From: Verpa conica
Lineage: Eukaryota; Ascomycota; Pezizomycetes; Pezizales; Morchellaceae
Reading direction: 5' to 3'
Assembly: GCA_033030425.1 (NCBI GenBank)
Contig: JAUFSD010000019.1
Span: 62,001 to 126,000, forward strand
Length of the DNA: 64,000 nt
The notes under the pieces are model-generated. The model worked only from the letters and a program-made list of their open reading frames with translations, was not told where the DNA came from and did not search any database. A program made the translations under genes and the position numbers. Below are positions 35,883-47,296 of this stretch, piece by piece; the first letter of the stretch is position 1, and each line of letters starts with the position of its first letter.

Positions 35883-36842
35883 ATGTCATTTCTCAGACTC
35901 CCTAACGAACTTCTTCTATTAGTCGCAGAGAACCTCCAAAAGCGTGATCTACATTCACTTTACCAGGCGAACCGCCGCCTCCGTGCTCTCCTGACCTGCG
36001 TACTCTTTGATGAGGTAGACGAAACCGCTATGCTTAAATGGGCTATCGAGACTGGCCACGAAACTTTGCTCCACCTCGCACTCTACAAGGATGCCAATAT
36101 CTCCGCACAGACACCCGAGAACGAATTCCTAGACGAGGAGCATTGGGCGGTGATCAAGTATGACAATGAACTACTGAATCTCCGGCTACAGGCCAGTATC
36201 GACAAAACATGTGTGGAGCGCTATCAATTGAGCGCACTCCACAGGGCAGCGCTAGGTGGGCACGAGACGATTACCCGAATACTCCTGGATAGCGGTGCTG
36301 AGATATCCGCCCGGACAAGTAGAGGCGACACAGCACTACATATTGCATCTTGCAGGGGTCATCTGGCAGTGGTTGGTTTACTCCTCGAAAGGGGGGCTTG
36401 TGTCCATGAGAAGGGTTGGAAGGGTTGCACGGCTTTACACTTTGCGGCAATGCAAGGGCACGAGGATTTAGCGACAATCTTTCTCGGTAGTGGTGCCGAC
36501 ATCAACGCTCTGAATACAAACAAAGCTACACCACTCCATATGGCTGCATTGCGGGGCCATATGGACATAGTCCGTCTTCTAGTGGTGATGGGCGCAGATA
36601 TTACCATCCAAGACCACCTTGGGTCTACCCCGCTACATTTGGCGGCGACAAACGGATATGAAGAGGTTGTTAAAGTGTTACTGGATGTTGGGGCTGATTG
36701 CCGCATTAAGAACACTTCTGGAAGGACTGCCTTTACTGTGGCGTGTGAGGGCGGACACAGGGCGATGGGGAATAGATTGCTACGGATACGATCAAAGAGA
36801 TGGAATCTGGTCGATCTGGTATTACTAGGGGCGTTTAAATAG
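35883..36842 (+). CDS. F-box and ankyrin-repeat protein
   Basis: A single-exon gene of 319 residues. Residues 1-45 (MSFLRLPNELLLLVAENLQK...LYQANRRLRALL) are a clear F-box. From about residue 110 there are at least six near-consensus ankyrin repeats: ALHRAALGGHETITRILLDS, TALHIASCRGHLAVVGLLLE, TALHFAAMQGHEDLATIFLG, TPLHMAALRGHMDIVRLLVV, TPLHLAATNGYEEVVKVLLD and a final degenerate one. The start is the first ATG (35883) directly before the F-box. By family it recruits an unknown target to an SCF ubiquitin ligase. A short upstream ORF at 35852 overlaps the start out of frame and could dampen translation. The repeats are much closer to consensus than in the paralog at 8833-10359, suggesting recent origin or stronger constraint. 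Confidence 0.9.
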   Translation: MSFLRLPNELLLLVAENLQKRDLHSLYQANRRLRALLTCVLFDEVDETAMLKWAIETGHETLLHLALYKDANISAQTPENEFLDEEHWAVIKYDNELLNLRLQASIDKTCVERYQLSALHRAALGGHETITRILLDSGAEISARTSRGDTALHIASCRGHLAVVGLLLERGACVHEKGWKGCTALHFAAMQGHEDLATIFLGSGADINALNTNKATPLHMAALRGHMDIVRLLVVMGADITIQDHLGSTPLHLAATNGYEEVVKVLLDVGADCRIKNTSGRTAFTVACEGGHRAMGNRLLRIRSKRWNLVDLVLLGAFK

Positions 36843-37660
36843 GGTGCGATTTAGATGGGATGGTTTTGAAATTCGGGGTCTTCTGTCTGTTTAAAGCGCT
36901 TTAGTTTCCATGTTTTATTAAGCTTTAGCATGTTTTGATAGGGTAAGGGTTAATATCAACTAAGAGCTTCCACGGCGGGCAGAAAAAACCAAACCAGACT
37001 CTATGAGTCATCAGTCTTGACTTGACATGCGGGTTTAATCATTTCTGGCCTAGATAAACCGAATAAGGAATAGTAGTATTTCCTTTAAAATCTCTGATTG
37101 TTTTCTATAGGCTATTAGAAGATATCTATAAAACAGGTCTCACTATCACTATCGCATACAATATTCTAACAACCCCACTAACACGTAAGGGTCTTCCTGT
37201 ATTATTAGGGGATATTCATACTTCAGTTCTCTTAGTATTGCCGGTCTAGTGTCTAACTTATATTGTATTCGGAATGTATGTAGGTATGCCGCCATCAGAG
37301 GGTTACTTCCAGCAATCTCCGATTTATACCTCCCAGGTAACTATCACTGTTAAATTCCTGCAACAAAAGAAAAGAAGAGAAGCCTTTACTTAAACAGACA
37401 TCTAAGTATACACAGTTACTCTTTTATGAATAGCCCAAAACTCCCAAGGAAGATTAAAGGGCCTTTCCTTCCCAATTAGATGGGTACCTTGGGCCTGGTT
37501 GTAGAAAAGTATAGAGGCTAGTACGCCATAACCGTACCAACCACTACCTGTTACCGCCATGTATGTACACTGGGGGATATGTTACCCCAGGCGTCAACTC
37601 AATATTCATGCTCATCAGAAACAGAACTTCTTACAGTTCCCTTAGAAACAAAATATGTAT
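36843..37660. other. Intergenic between convergent genes
   Basis: AT-rich 3' region between the ankyrin gene (plus) and the Zn2Cys6 regulator (minus). No gene or repeat was recognised. Confidence 0.5.
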
Positions 37661-40172
37661 TTAACGACCTGGTAGACAGAAATTCTCATACACCGCCCCA
37701 GGTGTGCTTTCTATTAGTCTTTTCTCCCGAGCCCCTCCCACAATTATATTTTCGGACCGTAATCGGGAAACAGTCTGTGTAGCCATGCTATAAAGCGTGA
37801 AGGCTAGGTAAAACATCTCACTGATATTAGGGCAGCCTTTTTCTACCGCGGAACGCAGATATTCCGATACGCGCTTGAGATATGACAGGTCCTGCTGAGC
37901 AGACTCTGAAAGTGGGTTCTCGAGGGTGTTTGTAAAGAGAGTGATGACGGCGGCAACGAAATCAATAGCAGTTGATCTAGCCATGTAATGTCAGAGAACA
38001 CACCCAGGTAAGCTTGTTATTCAGAGATTAAGTGAGATACCGTGGAGGTTTAATACTGCGACGCTCAAAGTAGTCAATTAGGTGGATAGAGGCACGGGCA
38101 GAAAGGAGAGAAGACTCAAAGTCTCCCGAGAAGCCGTAGCTTTCAGATCCATCTACCTCTATGAGGTCAAATGCTGGACATAGAGGTCTAGTGTCAGTAG
38201 TGTCAGCACTACCAGCTTATTATATTGAAGGAATAGTCAGATACACACCGTTTGATAGCCCCTACACAATTATAATACACTAGCCGCAACCTCAAATTAT
38301 GCTGAGCCGCTGCTGCACCCACAGAAAGCAGTGTTTCATCATCATTTTCCATAAGCTCGCATCCCTTCTTCCATTCTTCTAGCTCTGCGTCTAACATCTT
38401 GATTGTGCTTATTAACGCATTACCCGGCAGCGTTGTAGATACCTGTGAACACAGCAGTCGGGAAACTTTACTCATGATCCTTGCTAGTCTTGCTCTATGG
38501 TAGAAAAGCCGTGGACTACACCCCTCTATATCACCGCGGGGGAGTTTAACAGTGATATCGTTATCCACTATTGATGAAGGACGACCAATTCGTAGACAAA
38601 TTTCCTTTTCAAGGATATAAGCAACCCAAAAGACATTGCGGCGAAGCTCGACCTCATTGGGATCCAGCCCAAGTTGAGTTCCGCAACGATGAAGACCAAT
38701 CTCGTTACCAATAGAAGAGATAACGCCGAGAAGTGTGAAACACCCCTCTGTGGATTTTGTTTCCCACAGGAAGATTACCTGAACCGTTAGTCTGCGATAT
38801 TGCCAGGAGTGATATGTCTTACAGTAACAAGGAGCGCTTGGACTCCGCTGCTATCCCGGTTGCAAAACAAAACTTTTGAAACATCCCGGAAACCTTTCTG
38901 GAATAACGCTACGGCTTGTGTCTCGTTTGCCGTTCGGACCGACGCCGGCTCTTCTAGGGGATTGCTAAGATACCCGAGAGCTAATATCACGTAGAATGCA
39001 ACTGACCATGCTGGTGATGCTCGTAAGCCGTTTTGGTAAAAAGTGCCCAGCTCCGCGTCGAAACGCGCTCTATTAAATATCGGCATTGCACTGTTGATCC
39101 TATCAAAATAATCTAGACTCCAAATAAGAATTCCCCCCCCCTGCAAAAGAGAAACTACGGCAGAGATACTACTCACCATTTACAACCTTCCGTACAACAT
39201 TGCGGGGAGGTAAAGGGACATCTCTGTCATGGAAGAAGCCAGTGCATGACTTGTATTCGTTTGTGGCGTTTACCATGGTACCCTGGGGGGGGTTCTCGTT
39301 CCACTCTACCACTGCAGCCCTACTCAGCGGGTCGCTAAAGTAATGTTCGCCAGTCTTTTCACAAATCCATTGCATCCCACGGGGGAGAAATAATGCAAAG
39401 ACAGACGATTCACCTAGCACAGTTGGTTAGCAGATGCGACTCTTGTGTGGAGAGAGTCCTTACCGATAAACTTGAGTTTTCCCTGAAAGTCTTCAAGCAG
39501 CCCCCCCTCATTGGCCCCGGACCGTATGTTTGAGAGCTTCCATAGATAGAGTGCCCTTTTCTTAGGCTTCACAGCACTAGGAGTTAGGGGCCCTGCCAAT
39601 GTACCGGAGGAATCATCCCCCTCTATGCTCTCATCTTTGGTCTGATCCTCCTGGGGTGTGTTAGATAGCCGACTCGTCAAATGTTCCTTAACCGCGCGCT
39701 CGATCCGCTCCAGGCGTTCCTCAATATCCACAGACGTCTCAGGAATTGTTCTGTATGTATCCCTCTCGGTGTTAGCAAGTAGCTCCGTATCAATATCTCC
39801 ACGCCATTATCAAGAAATTCTCGTGTATCGATGCGGGGGAGGGGTGTTGACTCACCCGGGCTTCTGCGAAGAGATTACACGTCTTCTCCCCGTTTTGACT
39901 GGACTGTTGTAGACACACCGGACAGAAGAATTCAGGCAGTGCCGGCACCCAGATACTCTGCCATCACATTTTATCTAGGGGGGGAGACGTGGGGTGCTTG
40001 TCAGCGCATGGGACAAACAACGGGCTAGGGCAAAACAGGACTCGACGACTCGACGACTCACCTTTCGGCGACGGCACTCGTCGCATGCCCTGAAGCGCGT
40101 GTACTCGGACTGGCCGGACCCCGAGGAAGCCGTGTTGGAGCTCTTTGGAGTGGGGGAAGCTAGATTTTCCAT
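37661..40172 (-). CDS. Zn2Cys6 fungal transcription factor
   Basis: Eight-exon model, 689 residues: 40172-40062, 39974-39856, 39762-39464, 39413-39184, 39140-38823, 38778-38249, 38187-38041, 37976-37661. Introns are 43-93 nt with frame kept throughout. Exons 1-2 join into a canonical zinc cluster, C-DE-C-RRRKIK-C-DGRVSG-C-RH-C-LNSSVR-C (residues about 30-56), with an intron after RRRK. The middle part matches the fungal-specific TF domain: LDYFDRINSAMPIF, SSIGNEIGLHRCGTQ, ELRRNVFWVAYILEKEICLR and IGRPSSIVDND. It should bind CGG-containing DNA in the nucleus. It is divergently transcribed from the MFS transporter at 40776, and its own promoter side carries CGG-N3-CCG sites. Least certain are the exon 4/5 join (donor GTAAAT, 43-nt intron, next to a G run) and the exon 6/7 join (GTGTGT donor). 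Confidence 0.88.
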
Positions 40173-40301
40173 GATAGTGAGGGTCCCAAGAACTTTCAAG
40201 CGGATGCGGTACGGAGGAGGGCGAGTTACATAGCTGTATGTACTTAAGGCCAAGTGCTGGTCCAGCCACACAGCTACAGGTGGGGGATATATGTAACCAA
40301 T

Positions 40302-40314
40302 CGGTCGGATTCGG
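40302..40314 (+). promoter_or_regulatory. Candidate zinc-cluster site, CGG direct repeats
   Basis: CGGTCGGATTCGG contains three CGG triplets spaced by 1 and 3 bases, 130 bp upstream of the regulator start codon. Confidence 0.35.
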
Positions 40315-40460
40315 CCAGTCTCGAATATATCTGGTATAGAGTGGAGCAAATAGGGAGATTAATTATCGTAGAGCCGGCATGTACTACAAGACATTTGAGG
40401 GTGAGCGCCACACCTGAACAGGGATGCTGTACCGCAGGACTACAAGGGGAATATAACAGA

Positions 40461-40480
40461 CGGAATCCGAGCGGAACCCG
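40461..40480. promoter_or_regulatory. Candidate zinc-cluster sites, two CGG-N3-CCG
   Basis: CGGAATCCG (40461-40469) and CGGAACCCG (40472-40480) lie 2 bp apart. Inverted CGG half-sites with a fixed spacer fit a dimeric Zn2Cys6 factor; two in tandem inside a 603-bp divergent promoter is suggestive of autoregulation or control of the transporter. Confidence 0.4.
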
Positions 40481-40775
40481 AGGCCAGCACCGAACGGAAG
40501 GTGAAAACTCCCCGGTCCTGCCCCTCCCCCGGGACTCGAAAAATGGTCCCTGTTGTTTATATAGATACATGCTGTGTGCGTCTGCATTTCTATTTTTTTT
40601 TTCCGTCACTCCTTCATCGATAATTCTTTACTCTCCTTTAGTACCTGCGTCGGTATAAGCTTTTATTTTGATAAATTATATTATATTCTTGCGTCTACAG
40701 TCGTGTGATATCCCCGATCGCACGCACAAGTAGGCATAATAATATAATCTTTGTTCCTCCTCCCCCCTTCAAATT

Positions 40776-42734
40776 ATGGTGTGGAACAATTCAGACCTAA
40801 ATCCCCCACCACCATCGACGGCCGATGAGAAAGAAGTTATTGAAGACCGCAAGAGTGACTTCGAAAGCCGGCCAGATACTACTAGTCCATTAAACGGATC
40901 AGAGCATGAATTGGTATGTTTAGACTCACTCAGTCTCGGGGTTTCCATTTTTGCTAACTAGACACTGCCGAACAGACAACTGTACGGACAGAGACTGTCC
41001 ATGAGCAGAAAGCAGAACCCCACTCAGAGGCGCCTGTGCATTTAAAAGAACTTGGCCCGCATCCCATTACTGATCTTGATAACAATATTATTGGCTGGGA
41101 CGGACAAGATGACCCCGAGAATCCAAGGTGGGATTATATGTATTCCCTTAATCATAGCATGGTATCTAACTCTACTACAGAAACTTTTCCCCAAAGGTGA
41201 AATGGACCACCCTTGCACTTGTCAGCAGTATTACTCTTGTTAGGTAATTATTTCCTTATAACCCTTTGATGTTTTACCATATCTCCCGGTTTATAATTTA
41301 AAAAGAGTAACTCTAACAACTTATAGTCCCTTGGCATCCTCTATGTTTGCTCCCGGAGTAGGCTTCATGAACAAGGAATTTCACAACACTTCTACTATTC
41401 TTTCTTCTTTTGTCGTATCTGTATTTGTTTTGGGTTTTGCGGTGGGTCTCATCCCTATCCTACTAGTCATTGGCCCCCAGCACTAATTAATCACAGATTG
41501 GCCCTTTGATCCTCTCTCCACTCAGCGAAATCTACGGCCGCGCGCGCATCCTCAACTATTCCAATTCCTTCTTTGTGGTGTGGCAGATTGGCTGTGCTCT
41601 TTCCCCAAACCTTGGATCTCTCATCGTCTTTCGTTTACTCTCCGGCATTGGCGGTTCAGGATGTTTGACTATTGGTGGAGGTGTGATCAGTGATTTGTTT
41701 CCTATTGAGCAGCGAGGCACCGCTATGGCTATATATTCGATGGGTCCATTATTTGGACCTGTCATAGGTCCTATTTGCGGTGGGTTCTTGGCACAAAGGG
41801 TGGGGTGGAGATGGGTATGTTATCCTCAAATACTGATTTATCCAATCTTGTAATAATTTTCATTCAAATATAGGTTTACTGGGTCCTCCTGATTGCCTCT
41901 GGACTGACAACTGCTCTCATCTGGGTCTGTAACCGCGAGTCTAACCCAAAAGTTATTTTGGCCCGCAAGGTTGTCGCTCAGCGCGAGCTCACCGGCAACA
42001 AGGACCTCATTAGCTGGTACGACAAAGATGAGGGTCCCCAGTCCAAGCAACACGTTCTTGCACACGGACTTATTCGCCCACTGAAGCTTCTTATATTCTC
42101 TCCGATTGTCGCCCTTTTCTCGCTTTACATGTCGATTACCTATGGTCTTCTCTACCTCCTCTTCACTACCATCACCAGTGTCTTTCAAGGGCAATACGGC
42201 TGGGAGCCTGATATGACTGGTCTCGCTTACCTCGGTATTGGAATCGGTCTCTTCCTTGGTGTCGGTGCTGTAGCCAAGATCTCGGACGCAACCCTGATTA
42301 AACTTGCCGCCCGTAACGGTGGTGTCCCTGAGCCAGAGATGCGCCTACCAGCCTGTATTTTTTTTGGAGTTTTCATCCCCATCTCGTTGTTTTGGTACGG
42401 ATGGGCAGCTGATAAACATGTGCACTGGATTGTTACCATCATTGCCATGATTCCTTTCGGGTTCGGGATGATGGGTATCTTCATCCCCATCCAGAGTTAC
42501 CTTGTTGACGCTTTCCCTGAGTATGCCGCCAGCGTAATTGCATCATTGACTGCATCCCGAAGTCTCTTCGGTGCATTTTTACCAATGGCTGGGCCGAAGA
42601 TGTACGCCTCCCTGGGTCTTGGGTGGGGCAACACACTTTTGGGATTCCTTGCCATTTTGCTGTTGCCCTTCTTACCATTGTTTTATAAGTATGGTGGTGT
42701 TATTCGCAAAAGGTGGCCAGTTGATGTGAGGTAG
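40776..42734 (+). CDS. MFS transporter, DHA1-type multidrug/toxin efflux family
   Basis: Six-exon model, 548 residues: 40776-40913, 40976-41127, 41181-41243, 41327-41441, 41497-41814, 41874-42734. Donors are GTATGT, GTGGGA, GTAATT, GTGGGT and GTATGT; branch motifs such as GCTAACT and TCTAACT are visible and all joins keep frame. A polar N-terminal tail of about 85 residues ends in the family motif GWDGQDDPENPR. Twelve membrane segments follow, with FAIGPLILSPLSEIYGR, FRLLSGIGGSG and GPLFGPVIGPICGGF (antiporter motif C). This is the pattern of proton-coupled drug and metabolite exporters in the plasma membrane. The substrate cannot be read from sequence. The head-to-head Zn2Cys6 gene is a likely regulator. 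Confidence 0.9.
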
Positions 42735-44407
42735 ACGGGATTAGACTTTTCTTTTGTCCTGCTATGCATGCTCTAGCTCTGTATCTCTTCATACTATACT
42801 CATTTTAGGTTTATTTTTCCTTCTTACGGTCTTCTCATTTATTCCATGTTAATTTGGAACTTTGTTTCTTCTATATATACCCAAAAGGACCTTTGTCATA
42901 TTCGGTTAGATTGGTTTAATGAACCATTAGACTCGGTTTTACAGCTTCTTTTTCTTATACTTTGATATTAATTATTCTGTACTTGCGGCTACTTACTCAT
43001 AGAGTTATTATTCACCCTATGTACCTAAAATTTAGAGATCATTACCCTTGGTAACCGGATGAGCGAGTTCCCGTGAAAGCTCTTCAGCCACACTGATCAA
43101 TCGTCGGGTGGGCATTTCCGCCCTGGTTGATCGCGCATGCGATTATGACGAAGGTAATGATCCACTGCAAGCATTACACGGACTTCCGAGGACAGCGAAA
43201 AGAGCGGGTTCCGTGCAGCCGTCACTTGAATGCGAAACGTGTGGCGGCGGCGTGTCAGCCAATTCACGCTAGCGGTTATAGGGAACAAACCCGAAGAGGG
43301 CCCTTGAGGCTCAAAAGCTTGACTGTCAAATTGTTGACTGGTGTGATAGTGAAACCGGAGATAACCAACCTAAGCACTGAGTCTGCGGCTTCCGAAGTTG
43401 CCTCATAGCCGCTCCTTGGCACATCACCATGCTTGGCCGGTATGCAACATTAACGCACCACCGACGGCCCACATATCTTCCATATCATAGTTTTACACAT
43501 CACCTCACACCCACGCGGAGTCCCGGTCATGGGCCTAACCTATTCATTTTCACTAAATCCCTTTGTGAAAAGGATATTTATTAGTCAAAACGGATATAAT
43601 GGTCTATTCTTGCTGTGTACTTTAACAGGGTCGTAAATGATTACAGTCGTTCCAGGGACTTATCGGCTGTAAATGATGTCAGGAGAAAGGACTTACCTGC
43701 CAGAGTTGGTCAGCCACCATCAGCACAATTACCTGCCCTGAGATCTTCCTGGTATACACCCGCAACCCCCGCCGGTGACCAACCGCTTTCGGGGTGACTT
43801 TATCTAGGTTACTTAACATGAAAAATTTTAACGGGTCCACTGTGAGGTAAATCATTAAATCTCACTCGGTCATCCGCTGATAGTTGATTGTTTTGTTTAA
43901 TTCACCGATTAGTTACATACACCGTTTCAGCCGTGGCTATGTGAATAGATAAACACACCTCTATCCTTTCCCATTGGTTTTATTAGTAATTATTATACAA
44001 GAGATAAAACTATCTTCGCCTTCCGAGTAAGACCTAGTGCCTTGGTGAAATTTCTATGGGATTACTATAGCTGCATACCGGAGGCACCAGCCAATCAAAA
44101 ACCATTAATTAGTATTAGTAACATCTTTATATGCTACACGGCTTAAAATAATCTAATTACAGTTTGATTAGGCTACCCCATTTCAGTCATACCATCCATT
44201 GTACCAGATCCATATGAAAGTACTATAGCTTCTAGTAAACCAAGACTGTAAGGTCCAGTTGATGCCACTCGTAGCCCCTGCATAAGATCTGCACCTCCAA
44301 AACCTCCTTATACTCACTTCAAGATTTATAAAACCCCTCGGTAATCCTTAAATATGGCCCAAAAACGCGAGAAACCAGATAAAGTTAGCAGTATAAAGAT
44401 CTACCGA
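42735..44407. other. Intergenic, no gene recognised
   Basis: It contains a short imperfect hairpin around GATCAATC...GGTTGATC at about 43096-43133 and small composition-driven frames. Nothing supported as a gene. Confidence 0.5.
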
Positions 44408-44773
44408 TCAACCGGGGTGACCGACGAACATTGCCCCTTGAAGGACAGCCAACGTCTCTTCATAACAGTTGATTCTCGTTTTATAATCCTCAATCATTTC
44501 ATGATTAATAGCTTGAACTTTATTAAACTCGTTTTTCAGCTCCTGTACCCTACTCTCAGCTATTTCTAGATCATGTGTTTCACTTGACCGTCCTGCTTCT
44601 TCTTTAATATGTGCAAGAACTATCTCAGTATCTTGGATACGTTGTTGAAATTCTGTTGTAATTATTGTCCTTATTAGGAGGAGAGAGTTTAAAGAATTTA
44701 CACACTGTGTTGTTCGATCTAGAAGACTCGCTATCTCAGACGCTGTTGTAGGCGTCATTGGCCTAGATGTCAT
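44408..44773 (-). CDS. Small coiled-coil protein, unknown
   Basis: A frame of 121 residues from the ATG at 44773 (MTSRPMTPTTASEIASLLDR). The rest is almost entirely alpha-helical heptad-like sequence (FQQRIQDTEIVLAHIKEEAG; IAESRVQELKNEFNKVQAIN), predicting a coiled coil. No signal peptide, membrane segment or catalytic motif is seen. It lies downstream of the GH27 gene on the same strand, about 240 bp beyond its stop. It could be a real small gene or a fragment of a larger coiled-coil protein; no flanking exon was found. Confidence 0.45.
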   Translation of the reverse strand: MTSRPMTPTTASEIASLLDRTTQCVNSLNSLLLIRTIITTEFQQRIQDTEIVLAHIKEEAGRSSETHDLEIAESRVQELKNEFNKVQAINHEMIEDYKTRINCYEETLAVLQGAMFVGHPG

Positions 44774-45014
44774 AATGTCAAGAGTATAGAAGGTAAAATA
44801 AGGCAAGTCGAGAAGTTTGATGCTCTAAAGAAAGCTGATGGCCGACTTATTTATGAGCTGAATATTAATTTTATATTCTCCCCAGCGACCATTTCCAAGA
44901 AATACTATTTGGGTCTCAGTTATATTCTCTTCATAGAGTACAAAAGTCCTGGGCGACTTGAATGATAGATTTAATCCACACAGGGTCCAAAACTATTTAT
45001 TTACAAGAAGACCT

Positions 45015-47296
45015 TCATGAAAGTACCTCTAATCCCACAATGTCTGGTGCAAACTGCCAACCTGGTGCACTGACGACAATCTGGTTATTGCTACCCGCCG
45101 TGAACCCATCCAACAAAACACCCATCCGGCCAGTATCCTGCCAATCACCACCAGATATCGGGAAAGACCACATCTTTGCCGTCCCGCCATTGACAGAGAA
45201 AGAGGCGTTGCGGACATTTGTTCCTGTACCACCCCAAGCCAGATCGAATGCAAGATCATAGTTGATGTAGTCCAGGTACACAAACTTCGACCCAGCAATA
45301 GTTCCGCCGGAGACGCCGGTGAATGTCAAGCTTGATGCAGGGGTGAGATTACCGACTTTGTAGTTTGTTGGTTTACAACCATCTGCATCCGCGCAATGGG
45401 TAAGGGTTGCAGCTCCTTGGAGCTGGGCAGTCTGAGCGGAGTAATAGTTTGCGGGTGTAGCCAGCGTAACTTTGATAGAAGTGAGAGCACCAACAGAATC
45501 CTGAATATAAACTGTATTCTGGCCTGCCTTAAGAACTACCGAGGGTATCGTATATGTCGAGCCGGTGACTCTAACGCTCTTGCTTGTGCCTCCAGCAATC
45601 ACAGTGACTGTCCGAGAGCGAGCCTGTTGTCCAGAGCTTACAACTGCTAGGTTGTATAAACCACTGGTGATTCCAAAGACGTACTCAAATGTCGTTGTAG
45701 AGCTAAGATTCCCAAATTATTAGCTTTAAACACCGTAATTGGGTTATATAACAAAAGACTTACTTTGCCCCAGTAAATCTCCGGTTGACATAGGTCCCAG
45801 CGGGGATGGTCTGTTCAAGAACCAACAGCTTAACACCATGGCCAGCAAGTTCAGCTGTATATACTCCATTCAACGCGCCAAGATCAGTCGTAGCCCACAC
45901 GTCTCTGGCCTTTCCTGCACTTTGGATCCCGGCATCAGCCAAGTTGATTGTAATGGTCTTGGGTACCGGTGACCAATTGACAACCGTCAAGACAGTTCGG
46001 GAATTTGTAAGGTTTCCTGCCCAGATGTCATATTGCTCTTCGGTAAACCGACGCATTAGTTTAGCGGCTTCACCGAGCGCGTCCTGATTGATTGCAATGA
46101 GCTCCTTGTTTGTCAGAATCTGCAGCGCAACAGGATCAAGAAGGCTCTCCTCTAGCCCAGACCCAATCATCAAGAGCGACTTTCCAATACACCATAAGGT
46201 GAAATGAGTCTTGCTCTCCTCGAAGTTTAAGACACCGTTTCCGACCTACATCCCCGTTGTTAGCCTCATAAGATCAAAAAAGATAATCAATGTTCAAATT
46301 ACCATCAACATATCCATATCATTATAATGTCCTGGGCTAGAGTATTTTGCAAGCGGAACAACCTGATTGGCGATTCTGAAGATCGAAATCCAGTTATTGA
46401 TGATATCGTTTGAAATCCTCCACGAGTTTCCGATCGGACCGGCCCACTCTGCTAGATCATCTCCAACACCCCATTGGCAAATTGCGTATACGATATCACG
46501 GTCGACTGATTCCAAAGCTTGGGCCATGGTGTTAAAACGAGTAGATGCAATTTCGTTGGGGTAGTATACGACCATGGTCTTTCCATCGGCCCAGCAGTTA
46601 TCACTACAGCGATGCGTAAGTACTTTGTCCCAAAACGTGATCTAAGGAGTTTCTCACTATTTCAGATAATCACCACCCCATTCGGCAAATGTTTCCGCGT
46701 CGCTTTGCTCATGACCTACTCTTGTTAGCAGTTGTAATTACAGCACTTCATTAGCTATGGGTTCCCTTACCAAGTGAAGCCTGAATCTTATAATTAGAGT
46801 CTGGGTGGCATTGCCAAGTACCTTTAAATCCCACGAGTAAGCATATATCATTAAGCAAAAGTCAGTTCTTCGTTGCATACCAGCGCCAGAGTAAATTCCG
46901 AACTTCAGTCCAAGGCTATGGACATAGTCAATCAATACCGGATATCCCGATGGATAAAAGGTTTCGTTCCAGGTGATTTTTCCATCTGCTGTCCGTTCCT
47001 TTGCGCTACAGAGGTGAATTAGCTCAAACATCACCAGATATAACCCTTAACATCATATTAATTCTCAAAACGTACCTCCATCCGCAGTCAGGTACAACAT
47101 AATTATACCCTACCGCTGCAAGACCGAGATCCACCAAAGCCTTGGCATTGGCCCTGATGATTGTCTCATCCGCATAGCAAGAGTAATGGTTATACGAATT
47201 CCACCCCATTGGAGGGGTGAGCGTTCGGTCAAGAGATGCAGATGTCACTGCTGTTAGCAGGATGCCCACCAGGCTGGATTTTCTGAAGGAAGCCAT
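45015..47296 (-). CDS. Secreted alpha-galactosidase, GH27 with C-terminal carbohydrate-binding domain
   Basis: Seven-exon model, 641 residues: 47296-47076, 47005-46881, 46821-46771, 46715-46658, 46603-46303, 46245-45764, 45702-45015. Introns are 54-70 nt and every join keeps frame. Residues 1-20 form a signal peptide. The catalytic barrel carries TPPMGWNSYNHYSC, DYVHSLGLKFGIYS and a KYDNC motif with the nucleophile Asp, split by an intron after KY. It continues with GNSWRISNDI (acid/base Asp region) and GHYNDMDML. The 17-codon mini-exon 46821-46771 supplies TWQCHPDSNYKIQASLG. A beta-sandwich region follows, then a domain of about 130 residues (NYYSAQ...PDIVGLEVL) like CBM35. It would release terminal alpha-galactose from galacto-oligosaccharides or galactomannan outside the cell. 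Where most homologs have MDMLEVGNG, this model reads MDMLMVGNG at an exon junction. Confidence 0.92.

Larger units (their letters stand above)
40173..40775. promoter_or_regulatory. Divergent promoter region of the regulator and transporter
   Basis: 603 bp separate the two start codons, so the genes share a control region. It contains two adjacent CGG-N3-CCG inverted repeats (40461-40480) and a cluster of CGG triplets (40302-40314), plus a CT-rich stretch before the transporter start. Such CGG arrangements are typical targets of Zn2Cys6 proteins. Confidence 0.55.

Noticed and set aside
40254..40658. 134-codon plus-strand frame in the divergent promoter
   Set aside because: Frames of similar length exist on both strands here and the peptide has no motif; the segment is better explained as promoter.
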